A DNA stretch of 39,318 bases from an uncultured Thermogutta sp. (lineage in GTDB: Bacteria > Planctomycetota > Planctomycetia > Pirellulales > Thermoguttaceae): NCBI GenBank assembly GCA_937128505.1, contig CAKZMM010000075.1, forward strand, positions 1-39,318, in the 5' to 3' direction. Positions 34,950 to 39,318 of this stretch are shown piece after piece; within the stretch, counting starts at the first letter, position 1, and each line of letters begins with the position of its first letter. Made by a program: the position numbers and the translations under genes. The notes under the pieces were generated by a model. The model had not been told where the DNA came from. It did no database searches and was given only the letters and a program-made list of their open reading frames with translations.

Positions 34950-36548
34950 CTACGGGCTTTGGACCGGCTGACCCAATTTTTTGGCCCAACGCATGACGGT
35001 GAGGAATTTCGGCGACTTCTCCGGCAGTTCGTCGTAGTATTCGAGGAGTCCCCAACTCCCCCATTTGCTCCATCGACCCACCGAGCTGAAATGGCACAGG
35101 AGTTCGCCACCGTTTTCTTCCCAGGCTTGGAGGTAGCGTTCGTAAATCGTACCCATCCGCGGATGACGGTTGGCGGCATGAAAGAGTGCCGTCATCTTTT
35201 CGTTATTTTCGCCGCCTCCCACCCCGACTAAGTGCTGGCCGGCCTCATATGCCACCAGTTTTAAACCGTAGCGATCGGCCACCGCCTTTTGACGTTGTAT
35301 CCACTCGATGGCAAGTGGGAGGCTGTGACTTTCAACGTGATCCAGCAACCGATCCAACGACCAAGTTGCCACCTCGGTCGCCGTCAATTTTTCTCCGCTG
35401 GCCGGAACGTTGAGTGAAATATACGGGGCTACCCCCAAGGCGTCAGCGTGCCGATACGCCTCTTGGAAGCTACAGATCTGCTCCGACACAAAAGGATTGG
35501 CGGCCTGAGTGGCCAAAACCCGAACCAGGCGGTCACGCCCGCCCAATTCCTCTTCCCAAATCCCAAAGATCTGGACCGAACGATAAGCCGTGTATCGCCA
35601 GGCGGCTTCCCAAGGCTTTTCGGCAAAACCTAATTCCCGGCCGCGATCGCCCGCCCAACGGTGCTGCGAGAAAATTCCGTTCCAAACCTCGTTCGAATAC
35701 TCCACGTAAATTTTCAAGCTGGGATCCAGCTTTCCTTTTACCATCCGGGCAAAATGGCGGACATAATCGTCGTCTGCCTGATGCGGCATGCAAAACCAGG
35801 CATCCGCTTTCAAACGGTTGCATAGGTCGATCATCCACTCCAGCGGTACCCCTCTTTCCGAAAAGGTGGCATGCTTCGGCGTGGGGCGATCCGACCAGCG
35901 TACGACCTTTGAGTTATTGGTCTCCATCCAGTCCATGAACCGTAGGCACGCTACACCTCGCCACCGTTCCAGAAACACCGGATGAAAGGGATTTTGCTCG
36001 AAAAAATCTTCAAACCCGGGCATGATCACCCGGATATTCCTCAAGTAATTCGTGGGATTGGTCTTCATCAATCGAAGAAAACAAGCTCCCTTGGAGGAGT
36101 CGATTTCCAGCGTCAAACGTCCGGGCTGCCGGGCCGCGATTTTGCCTGCCCCCCAGGCTTCCAGCTCTCCTTCCCCCTCGTACAGCACGGTGTAACGCCC
36201 GGAGGGGTAGTGGCCGCCGTCGATTGTACAGACCAGGGTTTCGGCCCAACAATCCGGCTGTAAAGCCTTCACCCAACCAAATTCATCCAGATCCAATGGG
36301 GGGCCTTTCCCCCAGGGTTGTCCTTTCTGTTGACTGATCCACGGGCGCGACATGCGAAACACGTCGACAAACGGAAGTTCGGTATTCCAATCCGCCGGGC
36401 CCGAAAGATTCATCCCTAATCGCGGCACGCCCTGCAAGTTTTTGGCGGCCTTTTGGGCTGGTGATCCCTTCGGTGCCCCGCCGAGCAACCACACGGCAAG
36501 CAGGAGCAAAACACCGGTTTTTCCACCTCGGATGGACATGGTGTGCAT
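34950..36548 (-). CDS. Secreted glycoside-hydrolase-like TIM-barrel protein
   Basis: A 532-residue exported protein. The signal peptide (GVLLLLAVWLLGGAP, then SPAQKA) is followed by a region opening with GMNLSGPADWNTELPFVDVF, typical of proteins loosely annotated as cellulose-binding in Planctomycetota. A small beta domain (about residues 70-180) precedes a TIM barrel. The barrel contains YVEYSNEVWN (Glu about 287, a likely acid/base at the end of strand four) and VAYEAGQH (Glu about 432, a likely nucleophile at strand seven). This is the two-glutamate pattern of clan GH-A retaining glycosidases. I cannot assign a CAZy family or substrate. ATG at 36548 has AGGAGG 10 nt upstream. It follows the BNR-repeat gene after 155 bp on the same strand and is probably co-transcribed with it. 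Confidence 0.8.
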   Translation of the reverse strand: MHTMSIRGGKTGVLLLLAVWLLGGAPKGSPAQKAAKNLQGVPRLGMNLSGPADWNTELPFVDVFRMSRPWISQQKGQPWGKGPPLDLDEFGWVKALQPDCWAETLVCTIDGGHYPSGRYTVLYEGEGELEAWGAGKIAARQPGRLTLEIDSSKGACFLRLMKTNPTNYLRNIRVIMPGFEDFFEQNPFHPVFLERWRGVACLRFMDWMETNNSKVVRWSDRPTPKHATFSERGVPLEWMIDLCNRLKADAWFCMPHQADDDYVRHFARMVKGKLDPSLKIYVEYSNEVWNGIFSQHRWAGDRGRELGFAEKPWEAAWRYTAYRSVQIFGIWEEELGGRDRLVRVLATQAANPFVSEQICSFQEAYRHADALGVAPYISLNVPASGEKLTATEVATWSLDRLLDHVESHSLPLAIEWIQRQKAVADRYGLKLVAYEAGQHLVGVGGGENNEKMTALFHAANRHPRMGTIYERYLQAWEENGGELLCHFSSVGRWSKWGSWGLLEYYDELPEKSPKFLTVMRWAKKLGQPVQSP

Positions 36549-36703
36549 TCGCAGAGAACCTCCTAGTCAGAATGGAAACTTCCTGAACCACCTCTTCCGC
36601 TGTTTTCATCTAACTCTTATCTTTTGCGCGCCTTTTCACCCAATATCTTTTGTATCTTTATCTTTTATATCTTTTGCACACCTTTTCACCCAAAGGGCAA
36701 GAA
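36549..36703. repeat. Pyrimidine-rich repeat spacer
   Basis: ATCTTTTGCGCGCCTTTTCACCCAA (36619-36643) recurs at 36669-36693 with two mismatches. Between the copies are several ATCTTT(T)-type units. On the transcribed (minus) strand this is a purine-rich stretch between two genes of one probable operon. Confidence 0.75.
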
Positions 36704-39202
36704 TTAGCCCCCGTTTGGGCTGAAGTCGCTTGTTTCGGCAAGTTTCCAGGTCTGCCCGCCATCCGCGGAGGTCATCACCGCCCTGCGGTGTCCCGGTTGA
36801 TCCAAACGATAGAACCAGAAGGTTGACCAGCAGTCATGTGAAACCACTAACCGGCCGGTGCGACTGATCGTTAACCGGTGGTAAAACACACTATATTCCG
36901 ACAGAGGCGGAACGACCAGAATCCGCGGCATTTCCCACGCTTCCCCGGGTCGCTTTCGCAGATAAACCAGGGTGGCGTGATGACTTTGTGGAAACGGTTC
37001 CTTGTTATACTGCCACATTCGGCACATTACATGGAGCGTATCATCGGGGCCGCAGACCATGCCGATGTAAGTCAGCGAAGCGTCCGCTACCGGTACCGCC
37101 TCGCTGAAACCCGCCTGTGTGTCGTTGGGTTGCCGGCTGACGGCGTACGGGAAAGGCGCCCCGTGAGTTCCCCCCAACACGTGGAGATAACCGCGGCTAT
37201 CGATCGCGATGCTCGGCGAATTGTGGATATCGTTTGCCGGAGGACCATACCCGACAAGCACCGGCTTCCCCAAATGACCGGTTTTCACATCATACGTGTT
37301 GGCATAGGCGGGGGTGCCGGGCACTTTCACTGCCGGATCCGTCGCCTGAGCCCACACCACATGCACCTTTCCGTCCCGCGAAACCACACTGATCGGACTG
37401 CCGGAATGCGACGACAGTCCCAGGCATTCCTCCGACAGGATAACCGGATCCCCCAAAACAATCGCTCCCCCTTGCTTTTTCGGGACAAAAAGCTCCAGCG
37501 TGTGCAAATATCGCCAAAAAAGCTTCGGGTCTCGGCCCGTGAACACATACCGGAGAATGGGCGGCGGGCCCGAGAGCGGATTGTGTCCGCAGAAAACTTC
37601 CATGTCCATACTCTGGGATGTCGCGCCACGATCCGGGAGGGGATAAGCCGTGAAGCTTCGCCCGCCATCGGAACAGTGCAGGAGCGCTCGGCGATTCCCC
37701 ACGCCGCCAAGCAGGTAGATGTCGCCGTCTTGGTCGAAGGCAATTTTCGGGCTAATCGGCCCAGGGCCGCGGGAAGAATTGCTCCCATCGCTCCAGCGAG
37801 TATTCCGCGAGACGGAGATCGATTCCCACCGCCCCTCTTTCAGACAATACAGGTTATCCCCTGACAGCGTGTACGGGCGATTTTGCGGATCGAAATATAT
37901 TTCGGCATCCGTAGGATAATCCGGTAGGTACCCGAACAGTTCGTTCTGATGGCGATACGGCTTGAGCACCACGGGCAATTCCAGCGGATTTGCCGCCGGA
38001 GGACTGCCGCTTTTTACTCTCAGCGTGGAAAAAGTGGAAAACTCCGGGCAACTCTCCGGCGTAGCCCGCAGGTGGACCACAACCTCCGGCCGACCTGCCG
38101 GCAGACGGAAACGCACTTTGAGTTCCTCCGCGCGCTTGGGGGGAATCTCCAAGATTTGAGCACTGAGTTCCACGGGCCACGGTGCTTCCGGGAATTCTAG
38201 CGAAAAAAGAACCCGTTGCCACACTTGGCTATTGTTGTGAACGCGGAGACTGATTTCCCGGCTTTCCTCCGGCTGACAGTACACGAGTCGTTGGTACGGC
38301 GTCAAAAGCCAGCGATAATCCAGAAGAGGATAGAACGACTCCTGTTGGGGTGTCCAGCAGCAAAGATCCCGATAAAGATCTTCCTGATTCCAGCGGGTCA
38401 GCCCGTCTAAATCTACGCGGAAAGTCCCGGCCGGCAGATACAGTCGCCAGGGATTTTGCGGATCCCTTGCCATAGTCTCCCCCGAAACCGTGGTGCGATA
38501 GACCCCATCTTCCGCCGGCTTTAGGGGGGCAACCAACTCTCCCCGAGCATTCCACACACCTGAATCTTCCCCGGGCGCTACATTGCTCCGAATTTCGGCG
38601 GAAAAGCCCGACTTCCTGGGGATGAAGCATACCTCGATCGGCCTCTCGGGGCTGTGGAGCACCAATGGCTCCTCGTGCGGAGCATCGCGATGCCCCCGTG
38701 ACGTCTCGACAAGATACTTCGGGCAATTCGTCCGGAAACTCCAATACATTGCTTCCCCATACCGGTCCTGCGAGACCGTAATATTGAGCACATAAATTCC
38801 CTTGCGGGCTACCGGGGCCTCGAGCCGTGCAATCTGAATGGGACCCGGTTTGCCACGCGGCGCCTTGTCTTCGGGGAGGAACACTTCGGCCAAAACCTCG
38901 CGATCCGGTCCGGCCAAAATCGCACGCAGCTCGGTGGGCCGATCGCTCCGGTTGAGTTCCTGTTTCTGGACTTCGATGATGAGCGTGCCGGCTTCCGCCA
39001 GGAAGTAAGCGCCCCCACATCCGCCCATCGCTAAGCCGACCGCCGCCGGCCCGAACGCTAACTCCTGTCTGACGGGAAAATTGGAAGGCTGATTTGCCCC
39101 TCCTTCGGCCGCGGTAAACAGAAGGCCGAACAGAAAAATCGGCGCCAAGCTAGTGCAAAAGGCCATCTTTGAGAACCTGGCTATAGGGTGAGAACTTCGC
39201 AC
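36704..39202 (-). CDS. Secreted BNR-repeat (sialidase-fold) protein
   Basis: An 832-residue exported protein. A signal peptide (hydrophobic core LAPIFLFGLLFTAAEGG) is followed by beta-sandwich regions (about residues 40-390). A beta-propeller follows, bearing Asp-box motifs such as CSDGGRSF (about 507) and SADGGQTWK (about 815). Segments such as SHSGSPISVVSRDGKVHVVWAQA, HNSPSIAIDSRGYLHVLGG and PDDTLHVMCRMW match the BNR_4 family, common in planctomycete polysaccharide-degradation loci. No sialidase arginine triad is evident, so binding or lyase activity is as likely as sialidase. GTG at 39202 is chosen because GGAGG lies 8 nt upstream; the in-frame ATG at 39217 contains that SD and has none of its own. 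The glycoside-hydrolase-like gene follows on the same strand, suggesting joint polysaccharide breakdown. Confidence 0.8.
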   Translation of the reverse strand: MRSSHPIARFSKMAFCTSLAPIFLFGLLFTAAEGGANQPSNFPVRQELAFGPAAVGLAMGGCGGAYFLAEAGTLIIEVQKQELNRSDRPTELRAILAGPDREVLAEVFLPEDKAPRGKPGPIQIARLEAPVARKGIYVLNITVSQDRYGEAMYWSFRTNCPKYLVETSRGHRDAPHEEPLVLHSPERPIEVCFIPRKSGFSAEIRSNVAPGEDSGVWNARGELVAPLKPAEDGVYRTTVSGETMARDPQNPWRLYLPAGTFRVDLDGLTRWNQEDLYRDLCCWTPQQESFYPLLDYRWLLTPYQRLVYCQPEESREISLRVHNNSQVWQRVLFSLEFPEAPWPVELSAQILEIPPKRAEELKVRFRLPAGRPEVVVHLRATPESCPEFSTFSTLRVKSGSPPAANPLELPVVLKPYRHQNELFGYLPDYPTDAEIYFDPQNRPYTLSGDNLYCLKEGRWESISVSRNTRWSDGSNSSRGPGPISPKIAFDQDGDIYLLGGVGNRRALLHCSDGGRSFTAYPLPDRGATSQSMDMEVFCGHNPLSGPPPILRYVFTGRDPKLFWRYLHTLELFVPKKQGGAIVLGDPVILSEECLGLSSHSGSPISVVSRDGKVHVVWAQATDPAVKVPGTPAYANTYDVKTGHLGKPVLVGYGPPANDIHNSPSIAIDSRGYLHVLGGTHGAPFPYAVSRQPNDTQAGFSEAVPVADASLTYIGMVCGPDDTLHVMCRMWQYNKEPFPQSHHATLVYLRKRPGEAWEMPRILVVPPLSEYSVFYHRLTISRTGRLVVSHDCWSTFWFYRLDQPGHRRAVMTSADGGQTWKLAETSDFSPNGG

Positions 39203-39225
39203 GGCTCGTGCCTCCATTTAATCAA

Positions 39226-39318
39226 GGCTACAGACCTTAAATTAACGAGTGGTACATCCCTTAAATCAACGAGGGGTACGCACCTCAAATGAACAAGCAG
39301 TACACACCTCAAATGAAG
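39226..39318. repeat. 24-nt imperfect tandem repeat, about four copies, reaching the window end
   Basis: Units at 39226-39249, 39250-39273, 39274-39297 and a partial one to 39318 share G-TAC-(8 variable)-AAAT-AA-AG with several substitutions per copy. The array lies in the upstream region of the BNR-repeat gene and may continue beyond the window. Confidence 0.85.

Noticed and set aside
36878-37864. A 328-codon plus-strand frame inside the BNR-repeat gene
   Set aside because: Antisense shadow; the minus-strand protein carries clear Asp-box motifs.

Overview
The window looks like a chromosomal segment of a Planctomycetota bacterium, probably near the Pirellulales/Thermoguttaceae. The evidence is a BBP7-type outer-membrane barrel protein, Tat-exported Gfo/Idh/MocA and TIM-barrel sugar proteins, several large secreted carbohydrate-active-like proteins, a class II (B12-dependent) ribonucleotide reductase, hslVU, and low coding density. 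The genes I accept cover about 26 kb of 39 kb, so roughly a third is intergenic. The exact genus cannot be read from the sequence. No rRNA, tRNA, transposase or phage gene was found.

Layout. 0.6-3.2 kb: Gfo/Idh/MocA oxidoreductase and NupG-like MFS transporter, probably one operon. 3.7-4.8 kb (minus): Tat-exported sugar phosphate isomerase/epimerase-like protein. 5.5-6.6 kb: BBP7 barrel with a clear terminator. 7.5-9.5 kb: large secreted TIM-barrel protein. 10.7-11.8 kb: radical SAM/SPASM enzyme. 12.9-14.8 kb: hslV-hslU with overlapping reading frames. 15.2 kb: a 34-residue Lys/Ala-rich peptide gene with a perfect Shine-Dalgarno (SD) and its own terminator. 15.6 kb (minus): two-TM protein. 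17.1-18.4 kb (minus): YgfZ-like protein. 19.2 kb: A-type Fe-S carrier. 20.6-22.8 kb: secreted ceramidase-like/LamG protein. 23.3-27.6 kb: a nitric-oxide module (hemerythrin protein, quinol NO reductase, divergent Crp/Fnr regulator). 28.4-29.9 kb: HtrA protease. 30.2 kb: an orphan three-repeat CRISPR mini-array of type I-E geometry. 31.3-34.3 kb: nrdJ, with a tandem NrdR-box pair over its promoter. 35-39.2 kb (minus): glycoside-hydrolase-like and BNR-repeat secreted proteins.

How the parts fit. Three themes recur: uptake and breakdown of sugars or polysaccharides (both ends and 7.5 kb), protein quality control (HslUV, HtrA), and redox/Fe-S/NO handling (YgfZ, IscA-like, qNOR, hemerythrin, Fnr-like regulator). 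Regulation can be read at two loci. An FNR/DNR-type box lies at exactly class II distance from a -10 element facing norZ. A pair of NrdR-like boxes 32 bp apart sits at the predicted nrdJ start site.

The most unusual large-scale property is the intergenic DNA. Nearly every gap carries short exact or near-exact direct duplications (units of 10-34 nt), one of which duplicates the nrdJ ribosome binding site. The strongest candidates for something undescribed are this duplication habit, the Lys-rich micro-protein, and the orphan CRISPR mini-array. A second 28-nt repeat pair near 10.3 kb has the same 61-bp period as the array.
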